This document shows positions 13,332 to 25,173 of a DNA stretch of 64,000 bases, one piece after another (the stretch's first letter is position 1; every line of letters begins with the position of its first letter). The stretch is from Morella rubra. Lineage: Eukaryota > Streptophyta > Magnoliopsida > Fagales > Myricaceae. Position numbers and translations under genes: made by a program. The notes under the pieces are model-generated. The model did not search any database. It saw only the letters and a program-made list of their open reading frames with translations, and was not told the DNA's origin. The stretch spans positions 31,445,102-31,509,101 of the forward strand of contig CM025851.1 in assembly GCA_003952965.2 (NCBI GenBank), given 5' to 3'.

Positions 13332-15117
13332 GACAGAAACTTGAAAGGAAGAAGGTTTTAAATGTAGTAGGAGGGAACACCTGGCGCACTTCACATGATC
13401 CACGGCCACCTTTTGAATGTTTCACATGTACTGTTCAGTCACCAAAAATAACCAAAATTCATTAAAAGCTTTACATGAATAAAGTTCTCAGTGATATGAG
13501 CACAATTAATGTTGTAACCTTTTCTGCAACTTCAAGTAATTGTCACACAAATTCATCATAACTTGTAACTACAATAATTATTAATTATTTTCATTGACAA
13601 GAGTATTTAGAGATTCGTCTTGACTAATCTATTAAACAGATACTATCTCTCGTTCCATATTCTCTGAGTGATTACTCAATCTCTCTTCACCCTTTTGTTG
13701 GCCCCAATTAGAAAGTTTACAGTGCAAGTAGATCTTCAAGCTCTTAATTAACACTACGTTAACTACTTGATCATACTAAATATATGTAACTTATTACAAT
13801 ATATAGTAATTAAGTATTCACACAAGGAAATTCTTACTTCAGCTCCATTTATGCAAGATCATAAACATATTTAGCAGGTCAACAATGTCATCTGATGACT
13901 CATTTCCTATTCAAATCCGACAAGATCGATTGTCATAATTTGTTAGATAGAAGTTAAATATTTTCGGCCTGTTTTTCATCTATGGTGGCAAGGAACCGGC
14001 CCTCCCAAGGAGAAGGGGAAAAGAACAGTGGCAAGACATGAGGAAGTTCACGTGGATATGGAGCAAAGTACTACCATATCAGATGTATCTGTCGAAGGGC
14101 AATTGAAGAAGGGCTCTGCCATAAACGTGACGCTCAGGCGTTTGGCTTAAATGAAGCTTGGATGAACTTTTGTATTCGAAACATTTTTTGGGTCCACCTT
14201 CTATATATTCTGGTTCACATGTTTCCTGTTTTGCCGACTGCACGTGTGATACGAGCACCAGCCACGTAGATCCATCTACAGAGCAAATCTATCTCATGGC
14301 TTCCAAAAAGCAGTTTTGGATCAGATGAGTTCATCCAATTGGATTTTGAATTTGGGCTTCAATTTTTTTTTTTAACCTGAAGAATTTGGGCTTCAACTGA
14401 TGTGTAAAATAGAGGCTCTCTGTCTCATTATCATGTTTGTTATGGGCCCAGGCCGAGTGAGGCCTGAGACATATGGTATGCAGCAGGCCCAGCACGGGCA
14501 CTACCCACAACTTGAAATTAGACCAAGCTGACTCCCCCCAGTTCAGCAATGCTACATATAATGCTATATATATATATAAAAGAAAAGAAATATTAAGTCC
14601 ACAAAATGGTCAAATCCCCAATCCTATCTCCTGAAAATTTGTTGTTCTAGCTATGTAATATGTTTTAAGGTGCCAAGCTGTTGAACCCTTTGAGCTTGGC
14701 TTAACTTCTGACTGGGCAGGAGGCTTCTACAAGCTAGAAAAGCATATCTTCACCTTTGAGCTTTAACTCTGTTAACTTTGATCACAATGTTATTGGAAAC
14801 ATAGATGTTTTACAAGTTTGCCTTCCTGCACTTGCAACCACAATCTTTTGGGTAAGCAAAAAGGGGGAGGGGGCAAGTGTGCCGACCTGTGGACGCTTTC
14901 CTTATTAGTTCCGATAGCTACTGTCAATCGTGTCCCGTTACTCCTTTATCTGCACATTTGTTGTATCCCGACCCCTTTAAGGAGTATAGCTAGTCTTCTT
15001 TAGTAGTCTGAAGTTGATTCATAGTTGTAATTTCTTTGTGTTCCTATTTATGTTTGTAACTACAGGCCCTTTAGCATTGTTCATGTGAGACACGATTTAG
15101 ACTCTATAATTACTTAG
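13332..15117. other. intergenic DNA upstream of the EPF2-like gene
   Basis: Includes the upstream region of the EPF2-like gene. A short plus-strand frame near 14695-14763 (ending KLEKHIFTFEL) looks exon-like but has no supporting context. No other gene seen. Confidence 0.35.
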
Positions 15118-15517
15118 AGGGGATGAATAGGAATTTAAATTTTTTTAGCACAAGCTAACACGCCCAAATGTGAAAATACCAATACAAATCTTCACATAAT
15201 CAATGAGTTGAATATGAATAGATTTGCAATATGTCAATCAGCTCAATACTCAATCAATAATCACACGCATTTGATCAATTCTATAAACTTTAAGGTTAAT
15301 AAGACTTTAGCTCAAACAGTTGGTGTTCAACTTGAACTTGGTATGATCCTTTTAACTAAGAATCACCCCCAACAAACCAAGGGCATGTTCGTGTTGAGCT
15401 TTTTTGTAGGATTTGTATCTTACTTTTATTTTTACAATCCAAACATCATAACATACACGTATTTTATACAACACTTTATTACCTTTTTTTACATACCAAT
15501 TACTTTTAACAATTTCT
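15118..15517. repeat. fragment of a dispersed repeat cut by the assembly gap
   Basis: It starts with the phrase TTAGAGGGGATGAATAGG, which resembles the terminal phrase of the solo-LTR-like element at 42563 (AAGAGGGGGGGTGAATTGGG). At about 15361 a different sequence begins (AAGGGCATGTTCGTGTTGAG) that resembles hAT-type terminal repeats. The N run removes the rest. Classification is tentative. Confidence 0.3.
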
Positions 15518-16517
15518 NNNNNNNNNNNNNNNNNNNNNNNNNNNNNNNNNNNNNNNNNNNNNNNNNNNNNNNNNNNNNNNNNNNNNNNNNNNNNNNNNNN
15601 NNNNNNNNNNNNNNNNNNNNNNNNNNNNNNNNNNNNNNNNNNNNNNNNNNNNNNNNNNNNNNNNNNNNNNNNNNNNNNNNNNNNNNNNNNNNNNNNNNNN
15701 NNNNNNNNNNNNNNNNNNNNNNNNNNNNNNNNNNNNNNNNNNNNNNNNNNNNNNNNNNNNNNNNNNNNNNNNNNNNNNNNNNNNNNNNNNNNNNNNNNNN
15801 NNNNNNNNNNNNNNNNNNNNNNNNNNNNNNNNNNNNNNNNNNNNNNNNNNNNNNNNNNNNNNNNNNNNNNNNNNNNNNNNNNNNNNNNNNNNNNNNNNNN
15901 NNNNNNNNNNNNNNNNNNNNNNNNNNNNNNNNNNNNNNNNNNNNNNNNNNNNNNNNNNNNNNNNNNNNNNNNNNNNNNNNNNNNNNNNNNNNNNNNNNNN
16001 NNNNNNNNNNNNNNNNNNNNNNNNNNNNNNNNNNNNNNNNNNNNNNNNNNNNNNNNNNNNNNNNNNNNNNNNNNNNNNNNNNNNNNNNNNNNNNNNNNNN
16101 NNNNNNNNNNNNNNNNNNNNNNNNNNNNNNNNNNNNNNNNNNNNNNNNNNNNNNNNNNNNNNNNNNNNNNNNNNNNNNNNNNNNNNNNNNNNNNNNNNNN
16201 NNNNNNNNNNNNNNNNNNNNNNNNNNNNNNNNNNNNNNNNNNNNNNNNNNNNNNNNNNNNNNNNNNNNNNNNNNNNNNNNNNNNNNNNNNNNNNNNNNNN
16301 NNNNNNNNNNNNNNNNNNNNNNNNNNNNNNNNNNNNNNNNNNNNNNNNNNNNNNNNNNNNNNNNNNNNNNNNNNNNNNNNNNNNNNNNNNNNNNNNNNNN
16401 NNNNNNNNNNNNNNNNNNNNNNNNNNNNNNNNNNNNNNNNNNNNNNNNNNNNNNNNNNNNNNNNNNNNNNNNNNNNNNNNNNNNNNNNNNNNNNNNNNNN
16501 NNNNNNNNNNNNNNNNN
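15518..16517. other. assembly gap (1000 N)
   Basis: Exactly 1000 N, a conventional placeholder of unknown true size. It lies where TYDC fragments and repeats are duplicated, a likely cause of assembly failure. Any reading frame crossing it is meaningless. Confidence 0.97.
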
Positions 16518-16586
16518 CGACTTGGCTTAGAACTGAGAATTTCTCAACATCTTGGAAATAATTAGCTAGGAAATCTATGACCATAT
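16518..16586 (-). pseudogene. TYDC/AAS fragment cut by the gap
   Basis: The minus-strand translation [21 protein letters not shown] matches residues near position 30-50 of plant tyrosine decarboxylase / aromatic aldehyde synthase proteins (family pattern [21 protein letters not shown]). It is nearly the same as the fragment at 33294-33486. Its right border abuts a CACTA-like terminus at 16587, the same codon junction as at 33486. The left part is lost in the N run. Confidence 0.75.
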
Positions 16587-18103
16587 TACTACAAGAAAAA
16601 TGATATTAGGTGTCAAAATTCTGGATGTCAAAGCAAATTTTGTCTCAAAAGCATGTCCTTCTCTGTCAAAATATAAATTTCATTATGCAAGGTGTGCCAG
16701 GAAATACAAAAACGTCTAGACCAGTGGCGGAACCAGGATTCAAGTTGAGGGGGGCAAATTCCTAAGGCGAAATGACAAAAAAAAAAATTTTTTTCTACGT
16801 AATGCAAAAAGTGTCCTAGAGTTAAAATATTGAAAATTTAAGGACTAAAAGCATTAAAAATATTGAAATACACATGTACCATACTATTCCTGAGACTAAA
16901 AGGTGGCAATTAGATCCTACGAATTCGCATGCATAAAGTAGTAGACTTGTATTGATATGTATTTACCAAGAGAGAGACAAAACCTTAATCAACTTTCTAT
17001 TTGTTTCCATACTTTTTTTTTTCAGTTCCAGTTGATCTTTCTTTTTGTTTTTCAACTTTTTTTTTTCTAATGCTATATAATGCTAGAAAATTCAACTATG
17101 AAGAAAATCTGTTGGTACAGAAGAATTTCAGATATGCATGCCTACTTGCCTCTATAGTCGAAAATGGAGATGTAAAAAAAAGGGGCTGGGTTTAAGAAAT
17201 TAGTTACCCAAGGGGGGGCGGCCTGGCCCTCCTGAGGCAAATGCATGTGAAAAAACGAAAAAAAAAAATAATGTTACACTAGATTACTTGAATTTGGCAG
17301 AACAAAGGGGGGGCAGTTGCCCAGGGCGCCCCCCACTAGATCCGCCACTGGTCTAGACGTCTTTAAAACACGTCCACACGGTATTCATGGGTGATGAAAG
17401 GCAAAATGTCACAAATTTGTGACTAGATACATTCATCAAGAATTTGCAAACCCGTTTGAACAGTTTGCGAAGACGTGCACACAGGTTTTGGGTGACAAAA
17501 CACAGTTGTCACCCATAAGTGACGCAAGTCAAATTGTCACAAAAGCTGCAATAACAGTCTGATCATAATTCCGAACGACTGGGATAGTCCGCACATGATT
17601 GACACGTGTCTATTTCAGACGACCGTGGAGAACAGTCTTTGCTCCACACGGTTCCCATCCAGACGTGTATGGCTATAATTTCAGCGAATTGTGGTACTCC
17701 ACGTTGCACGTTTCAGACGTCTTCCCGTCCGCACTAACTCATCCCATCTGAATGCCATCATTTTGAGAAGATTTTACCTAATCCATTCATGATTTGCAAT
17801 TTAATACGGGAATTTGATTGGTCCACGTGGAAACTTGAAACGTCTACACAGGCAATAACGGGACGTCCGAACAGTGTGGGTGGATTTTAAAGATGAACAA
17901 AAGCCATTTAAATGACATTTTACCCAGTAGTTTTATGTTTTCTCTCCTTTCTCATAGAGGTACATTCACGTTTTTCGTCCAAATCTTGCTTTTTAGTCCT
18001 ATTTCATGGAGTTCTTTCTATCTAAGTAGTTTCTCATGTTTTTATTTCATTTCTTTGTTTAAAAATCGTGTTTTTGACGTAGAAAATTTCATATTAGATT
18101 TCT
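16587..18103. mobile_element. CACTA-like element, family 2, copy 1 (non-autonomous)
   Basis: The left end TACTACAAGAAAAATGATATTAGGTGTC fits a CACTA terminus (CACTACAAGAAAA) with its first base changed. Short phrases with AGACGT, GTCCGAACAG and CACACGG recur through it, like CACTA subterminal repeats. The sequence matches 33487-33925 and then 39157-39572 over its length, interrupted here by a hAT element (16722-17350). The right side does not end in a recognisable CACTA terminus: similarity to copy 2 stops near 18102, where TYDC sequence begins. It is therefore truncated or rearranged. No transposase frame is present. Confidence 0.6.
16722..17350. mobile_element. non-autonomous hAT element (629 bp) with perfect target duplication
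   Basis: Terminal inverted repeats start CAGTGGCGGAACCAGGA and end TAGATCCGCCACTG. It is flanked on both sides by GTCTAGAC (16714-16721 and 17351-17358), a perfect 8-bp duplication typical of hAT. The homologous CACTA-like copy at 33487 lacks this insertion, which confirms its borders. The inside is AT-rich with G-runs near the ends and no transposase. It shares its ends with elements at 25174 and 26906 and with the left end at 45838. Confidence 0.9.
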
Positions 18104-18105
18104 AG

Positions 18106-18373
18106 AGAAGTTAGGGCTTTGCCAATGTGTTATATCGGGAACTATGTGGGCTTGCACGTCTTGGAGAATGGTCTCAAAGGGTTCTGGCTCATATGGGGCC
18201 GACTTTGGCAAACTTTTCCGGAGATATCCTTGTTCGACTTGGCTTAGAATTGGGTATTTCTCAATATCTCGGAAGTAATCAGCTAGGAAGTCTATGACTA
18301 TGTGACCTTGCCACCTAAAATCCTCAGGGTCCAAAGGGTTTGATGCTAGCTGGTCCTCATTGAAGCCATTCAT
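18106..18373 (-). pseudogene. TYDC/AAS N-terminal fragment with its own start codon
   Basis: Translation starts [19 protein letters not shown] and continues through [28 protein letters not shown] and HWQSPNF, about 90 residues of the N-terminal region of plant tyrosine/tryptophan decarboxylase family proteins (usual length about 500). Coding similarity stops just after QSPNF, where CACTA-like sequence begins. The PLP domain is absent, so this copy is dead. It is the only fragment with the original N-terminus and untranslated leader (18374-18540), and its upstream flank is multiplied six-fold. Family assignment is firm; substrate cannot be told from this part. Confidence 0.8.
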
Positions 18374-18498
18374 CTTGTGGACAAGCAAAAGAAATGTTTG
18401 TGGCTTCTTTGTTTTCTTAGGGGAAGAGCTGTTATAGTGAAAGGAGAAAGTGCAAAATAAGAAAATATAAACTATTTGCTAGTTGAGAGAGAATGAAG

Positions 18499-21400
18499 GA
18501 AACAAAGAGTGTTTTTTTTTTTTTTTTGCAAACCAAGTGCTTATATAGAGAACGTGAAGCTGAACCCTTGAGAGATGACATTAAGACTAATTCTTGAGAT
18601 TTCCATATATATCAAATGACATAGAATTGACGCCAAACGTAGCTGCTTGCTGCAAATTTATTTGACTTCGATACTATGCTATTTTTCATTTCCTTGGTTT
18701 CAAAAGAAAGCCGGTGGTGCCAATATTAATGCATGCGTGTTAGGAACATTCATGAGCAGTATGCGGCTAGTGGTCCTCTAGCTAGCATTTCTCTTCAAAG
18801 TATGTGATCTGTTGAGTGTGTGGTTCGACTTAAAGTCAAGCCCACTGCCCCACATGTTAAAATTAGTTTTCAACATTGCATTAAAAGCTATGTTGTTTCT
18901 TGACAAGTGAAAGTTTGTTTTTCTAAGAGTGAACAACAAATGTGCAACCATTTATTGCTTATTGAAGAATTCTATTGTTTCAAATTTTTTTCTTGCAACA
19001 TCGAGTACCTTAAAGTGGCTCTGTCCAAAAATTTCTCTCTTAACTCTTAGTGCGTCTCGGCACCAACTTCACTTGCGTCTCTGCGCATCTTCAATTCTTT
19101 CACAACTTAATATCTTGTTCCCTTCTTGCCAGAAACAAAGTGTTTTTTTTTCTTGGCAAACGAAGTGTTTATATCGAGGGCATGAAGCCGACCCTTGTGA
19201 AATGACATCAAGATCGATTCTTAAGATTACCATATATATCAAATGACATAGGATCGACGCCAAACGTGAATGCTTGGTACAACATCGTTTTGGCTTTGAT
19301 CCTATGTCATTTTCCATTCCCATAGTTTCAAGAGAAGGCCGGTGCCCCCGATATTAATTCATGTGTGTTAGGAATGTGTACGAGCGGTATGTGGCTAGTG
19401 GTCCTCTAGCTAGCTTTCCTCTTGGAAATATGTAATTTGTTGCGTGTGTGGCTTGCCTTCATAAAAATTCAAGCCCATCGTCCCATATGTTAAACTTGGT
19501 TTTCAACATTGCATTAAATGTAGTGTTGTTTGTTGACAAGTAAAAGTTTGCATTTCTAAGAGTGAACGATAATCGTGCAACCACTTAGTACTTGTTGAAG
19601 AATTCGATTGTTTCAAATTTATTGCTTGCAAGAGCGAGTAACCTCAAGTGACTCTCTCTCAAAAAATTTCTCTCTCGACTCCTAGTAAGTCTCCATGCGT
19701 CTATGCCCATCTGCAATTCTTTCATAACACAATATCTTGTTCCTCTCCTACTAGAAACGAAGTGTTTTTTTGTTCTATGCAAACGAAGTGTTTAGATAGA
19801 GGGCGTGAGGTTGACCCCTCAAGAAATGACAAAAAGATTGATTCTTGAGATTACCACATATATCAAATCACATAGGATCGACGCTAAACATCGATGCTTG
19901 GTGTAGCGTTGTTTGACTTCGAACATATGTCATTTTCTATTTCCTTGGTTTTAAGAAAACGCCGGTGGCGGCAGTATTAATGAATGCATTTTAGGATCGT
20001 GCATGAGTAGTATGCGGCTAGTGATCCTTTAGCTAGGTATGTGATCTATTGCATGTGTGGCATGAACTGCCCCACATTTTAAAATTGGTTTTCAACATTT
20101 CATTAAATGTATTGTTGTTTCTTAAAAAGTGAAAGTTTGTTTTTCTAATAGTAAACAACAAAACATGCCACCATTTATTACTTGTTGAAGAATTCAATTG
20201 TTTCGAATTTATTGCTTGCAAGATCGAGTGCCCTCAAGTGACTCCTGAAAATTTTTTGTCTTGACTCCTTGTGCATCTCCTTTGCACCAACTTCACTCGC
20301 GCATCTCCCAATGTACAATTCCCTCACAACTCAGTATCTTGTTCCTTCTTGCAATAAACAAAGTGTTTTTTTTTTTGGGTAAACAAATGCATATATAGAG
20401 GGCATGAAGCTAACCCTTGAGAAATGATATTAAGACCGGTTCTTGAGATTACCAAATATATCAAATGACATAGAAGCGATGCCAAATGTTATGGTTGGTT
20501 CAGCGTTGTTTCACTTCGATTTTATGTCATTTTCCATTTCCTTGGTTTCAAGAGAAGGTTGGCGCTGCCAGTATTAATGCATGCGTGTTACGAACGTGCC
20601 TGAGCCAATATGCGGCTAGTGGTCCTCTAGCTAGCTTTCCTCTTGGAAGTATGTGATCTTTTGCATGTGTCTTGACTTCATGAAAAGTCAAGCTCGTTGC
20701 CCCAAATGTTAAAATTGATTTTCAATATTGCATTAAAAGCAACGTTGTTTCTTGACAAGTGAAAATTTTCTTTCTAAGAGTTAATGAAAAACATGCAACC
20801 ATTTATTGGTTGTGGAAAAATCAATTTTTTCTAATTTATTGCTTGCAAGACCGAGTGCCCTCAAGTGACTCTCTCGAAAAATTTCTCTCTCGACTTCTTG
20901 CATCTATGCAACAACTTCACTTGCATCTCTGCCCATCTTTAATTCTTTCAAAACTCCTTATCTTGTTCCTCTCCTGCAAGAGACGAAGTGTTTTTTTTCC
21001 TTAGAAGACAAAGTGTTTATATAGAGGTTGCGAAGCCGATCCCTTGAGAAATGACATTAAGACCGATTCTGGAGATTTCCTTATATACCAAACGCTATAA
21101 GGTCAACGCCAAACGTCGATGCTTGCTGCAACGTTGTTTGACTTCATCATCCTATGTCATTTTCCATTTCCTTGGTTTCAAGAGAAGGCAAGTGCCCTCG
21201 GTATTAATGCATACGTGTTAGAAACGTGCATGAGCAGTATGCGGCTAGTGGTCCTCTAGTTAGCTTTCCTCTTGTAAGTATATGATCTATTGCGTGTGTG
21301 GCATGAACCGCGCCACATGTTAAAATTGGTTTTCAACATTGTATTACATGCAGTGTTGTTTCTTGACAAGTGAAAGTTTACTTCTCTATGAGTGAACAAC

Positions 21401-21606
21401 AAACGTGCAACCATTTATTGCTTGTTGAAGAATTCGATTGTTTCAAATTTATTACTTGTGAGACCGAGTGCCCTCAAGTGACTCTTTCCCCAAAAATTTC
21501 TCTCTTGACTCCTAGTGCTTCTTTGCACCAACTTCACTCACGTCTCTACCCATCTTCAATTCTTTCACAACTCAGCATCTTTTTCCTCTGTTGCAAGAAA
21601 AGAAAT

Positions 21607-21651
<45 letters not shown>

Positions 21652-22107
21652 GGAAACAAAGTGCTTATATAGAGGGCGTGAAACGGATCCTTTAAGAAAT
21701 GACATTAAGACATACTCTTGAGATTACCACATATATGGTGCAACGTCGTTTGGCTTTGATCCAATGTTATTTTCCATTTCCTTGGTTTTAAGAGAAAGCT
21801 GGTGTTGCCGGTATTAATGCATGTGTGTTAGGAATGTGCATTAGCAGCATGCAGCTAGTAGTCCCCTAGCTAGCTTTCCTCTTGGAATTATGTGATATGT
21901 GTTGTGTGTGTGGGTTGGCTTCATGAAAAGTCAAGCCCACTGCCCAAATGTTAAAATTGGTTTTCAATATTGCATTAAATGCAACGTTGTTTCTTAACAA
22001 GTGAAATATAAGAGTGAATGATAAACATGCAACCATTTATTGTGTGTTGAAGAATTCGATTGTTTTGAATTTATTGCTTACGAGACCGAGTACCCTCAAG
22101 TGACTCT
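18499..22107 (-). repeat. tandem array of six ~600-650 bp units containing the TYDC promoter/TATA region
   Basis: A unit with phrases such as AAATGACATTAAGACCGATT, GTATTAATGCATGCGTG, CGGCTAGTGGTCCTCTAGCTAG and GTTTTCAACATTGCATTAAA recurs six times in the same orientation. Using the minus-strand TATA-like landmark (CTCTATATAAGC and variants), the copies lie at 18541, 19168, 19791, 20390, 21016 and 21664, giving periods of about 627, 623, 599, 626 and 648 bp. Copies differ by scattered substitutions. Each has a T-run just left of the landmark; in the sixth it is 44 T long (21607-21650). The unit nearest the TYDC start codon continues into the real leader, so the array is a multiplied 5' flank. 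Open frames inside are not conserved between copies. Confidence 0.88.
18541..18549 (-). promoter_or_regulatory. TATA box of the TYDC/AAS N-terminal fragment
   Basis: Minus-strand CTCTATATAAGC lies about 170 bp upstream of the ATG at 18373. The A-rich stretch after it and an mRNA-leader-like sequence (CACTCTTTGTTTCC) suggest transcription starts near 18510. Equivalent TATA-like sites occur once per unit of the array. Confidence 0.5.
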
Positions 22108-23721
22108 CTCCCTGCTAAACAAGGCACTAAGAACATGTATTTAGAAAAATAAAGCAATTATCAAGAAAAAATAACAAAATTACTAAAGTCTTTTTAAAAA
22201 AACTTAACACAAGAATCTCAAAAGTAGCTCAAAAGATTAGGGGTATCACATAAGTGGATGGCGGTTGACTGGTAGGCTTAAATTTCCTATAGACCTAAAA
22301 ATGTCGAGTTTTCTGGAGGGGTCTATAAAGGAATTTTCAGAGTTTGAAAACGTTGACTAACTTATTATTTTCGAGCTACAACTTTCTCTAAGCCTTGATC
22401 GAGTTTTCTAAAAGCTCTACACACTTATTCTACAATTTCAAGCTTTTTCTTAGTGGGAGCTTTTGAGATAGATTGAATTGTATTATCTACTCTTCAGGAG
22501 AGCTATAGATTGTATATACTTCATTCTACAAGTATAAAGGGAGAGTGTGAGCACTCTTGTGACTTTGATGATGGCATATCACCAAAGGGGTTTGAAGCTT
22601 GGGAGGGTGTTCTTGAGCTTTGAGTAAAAGTTATTTGCTTGGCTACAAGGGGTTAATAATGGAAAGCCTCAAGGCTTAATGATTTAGCTTGAGAGATGGA
22701 TGTAGGCAATGTTGTCGAGCCAATTACAAATCGAAGTGATTGCTATCTCTTACCCTATCCCTTTACTTATTGTTTGATTAGTTGAGATTGTTGATTTTTA
22801 ACAATTTTTTTTCGAAATTTTTTTGAAACTAAATTCACCTCTCTTCTTGAGTTGCCTTAATCCTTTAAATTTCATGATTAGCTCCTACTAGCACATTGAG
22901 CATAGGTGAAACCGAAGCTTCACTTAGGGAAGCTTGCTTTCACTCTTTCACAATGCTCCAAGAATTACAAATGAGCTCCTTATATAGGGGTTTAACTATA
23001 CTTTATTTGCATACAAATCATAACACTAAATACCATCCCTAAAATCGTGCATGATTTTCTCTATCAACATATAAGGAATGATTCCTACATTTATAATACC
23101 TACAAAGGATGATTTTCTCTCCCCCTCATCATATAAATCACATAAGTAAAGATGCCTACAACTGTGAATCTTATCTTTTCTTCAATTGCTTAAAATCATG
23201 GAGCAAATCACTCCTTAAGTTGTGTCTTAATCCAATGAGCATGTCTCACCTTCAATCATGCTTTAATTTATAGAGTACGTTTCCTTCTTGATGTAGCACT
23301 AATCGGCTTTGTTGGTGCCACTCCTTATGATGTAGCACTAATCGGTCTTGTTGGTGCCACTCCTTATGACTCCTTGGAGGTCTCTGTCACCCCTTTCAAC
23401 CCCCTAAATTAGTGGAAGTTATTTTTTCTCTTGAGAAAGAAAATACTCTGATTAATGATTTTTATTGCTTTTTTGCATTTTCTCTTCCCAAAAATTACTT
23501 TTGTATAATTGGGCCCTTTAATGTATAATATTCTTGACTTTGTCCCAAGGTGGGTCCAAGCCCTCATTCTTGTGATTTGTAGTGGCAGGTGACTGAGGAA
23601 GTGGGGTCCCAAGGATCAACACTATGTGTGGATGAGATTGGTCATTGAAATCTCACCCTATGCAATTTCTCCACATGGAAGAAGTGTCGCATGCCCAACT
23701 GTAGCGGCGATCAGCCCCTTA
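22108..23721. other. repeat-derived intergenic DNA
   Basis: No gene. Around 22835-22860 the phrase AAATTCACCTCTCTTCTTGAG is the inverted form of the TGAATTGGG-type terminal phrase seen at 42590, suggesting remnants of the same LTR-type dispersed family in the opposite orientation. A 39-bp duplication is listed separately. The frame at 23409-23612 is not supported. Confidence 0.3.
23290..23367. repeat. 39-bp tandem duplication
   Basis: Two near-identical units starting GATGTAGCACTAATCGG at 23290 and 23329, followed by a partial third (CTCCTTATGACTCC). Confidence 0.85.
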
Positions 23722-23901
23722 GGGCATATTTGCAAACTAAAATTTTCACAAAACTTTATCTCTATTCTAAAATTTTGATTTGCAAATATATCTAACTTAA
23801 AATTTTTGTAAAAAAAAAAAAACTTCAAACCCCCCCCCCCTTTTAAAATTCTAATCCACTTCAATTTTTACAACATTTTTTAAACGTTTGCGAACAGGGC
23901 C
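23722..23901. mobile_element. small inverted-repeat element (hAT-type MITE, about 180 bp)
   Basis: The left end GGGCATATTTGCAAAC faces the right end GTTTGCGAACAGGGCC, 16-nt inverted repeats with a few mismatches. The interior is low-complexity (A-run, C-run). No clear target duplication is seen, so the assignment rests on the termini alone. Confidence 0.5.
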
Positions 23902-25165
23902 ATCGTCAAGAACGGTGGTTGAGCCGCTCTCTTACGTAGTTGGCTTCTTTTTTGTGTTTGGTGTCATAAATTCTTATTTTGATTTTAATTTATGTTGTTT
24001 TTTTGTTTTATTCGGTTCAGACTTTAGTTTTATTTGATTATTTCTTCGAAAAAATGCGGTGGCCATAGTATTTTCAACCATTTGGCCATGTGACGTGTTT
24101 TTTTTTTTTTTTTCCTGCGTAGCCAGAATTCTATTTAATCTCTAAAGAGTACTTGATGAAAGAGAAGAATGTTTGGTCAAAAGAAAAGAAAACTAAAATT
24201 GGATAATATCATAATAGAAAAACGAGAACTTTTTGTTAAAGAGTGATGTTCTAGTAGGAGTACCATTTGACCCGAAATTCTTTATAACCAGTTTATCGTT
24301 TGATGTAATTGCATCCACGGTCGTTGAGGTATCGAAAAGTAGCAAATAAGCCTATAAGATAAGAAAAATGACAATTAATTTCTTCAAGTCAATATTCTAT
24401 TAAAAACAGGTCCTTCCTTCACTCTCATCTCAACGTTAATGGTAAGCGCTAACTTGTAATTTTAAAGCCACATCGCCAACAGTCCTATTGTGTCACGTGC
24501 TTACTCAAACATTGAATGATAGCTTTACCGGGAATTTCTAGTGAATTTTGGACATTTTCACCGTTGGACAACATTGACATCGCTGAGAACCGTTGGAATA
24601 TTCCTGATGGGCTTTAGGCACTTTCGCATGTAATAACGATTGATTTTGTTGATAATGACTTTTGTAGAGGAACATACCTTTTAGTAAGGTTTTCTGTTGC
24701 ATTGAATCAATGCATGGGTTTTGCAAAACATTAATATGTTTTTAGGTGAGCTATCTGTAATACCCCAGCGTGCCCCAAAAAAATCATTAGTAATTGATTA
24801 ATTTGGACTGTAATATGCCAAATGCTTTTTAATACTTTGGGATATTAATTAATTTTTAAAGGTATGACGATCACAATTCTTGAGTAGCAATTTGTACACG
24901 TGATATCTTAATAAACTCTAATAACGTATGGTCCCTGTTGTGATCTCCAAATAATCTAAAAGCTGCACCAATGAAATCCCTCCAGAAGAAATTATGTTTG
25001 TCACATAATTCATAGAAACTCGATCGCCCCGAAATACACAAAAATCAAAGAGAAATACCATTTTATTAGGAAGCGGCAAGACTAAAACCCACAGTACATA
25101 ACACTGAAGTATGCAATAAGTTTTAGGAGACATGTACGTACGCGCGCGTTTATTTAAATATGTCG
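23902..25165. other. intergenic DNA, no gene supported
   Basis: AT-rich. Weak minus-strand frames near 24538-24726 and 24918-25133 show no recognisable family. A CGCGCG patch lies at 25140. This region would lie 3' of the TYDC/AAS gene remnant. Confidence 0.35.
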
Positions 25166-25173
25166 GTGGTAAG

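Noticed and set aside
14695-14763. Short exon-like frame ending KLEKHIFTFEL
   Set aside because: Too short, with no acceptor, start or neighbouring exon to support it.
15208-16584. Long open frames of 410 and 440 codons on both strands
   Set aside because: They cross the 1000-N gap and consist mostly of undefined residues; only the TYDC part at 16518-16584 is real.
18499-22107. CRISPR array or tandem array of small genes
   Set aside because: Units are about 620 bp with no short repeat/spacer pattern, and the open frames in successive units are not conserved.
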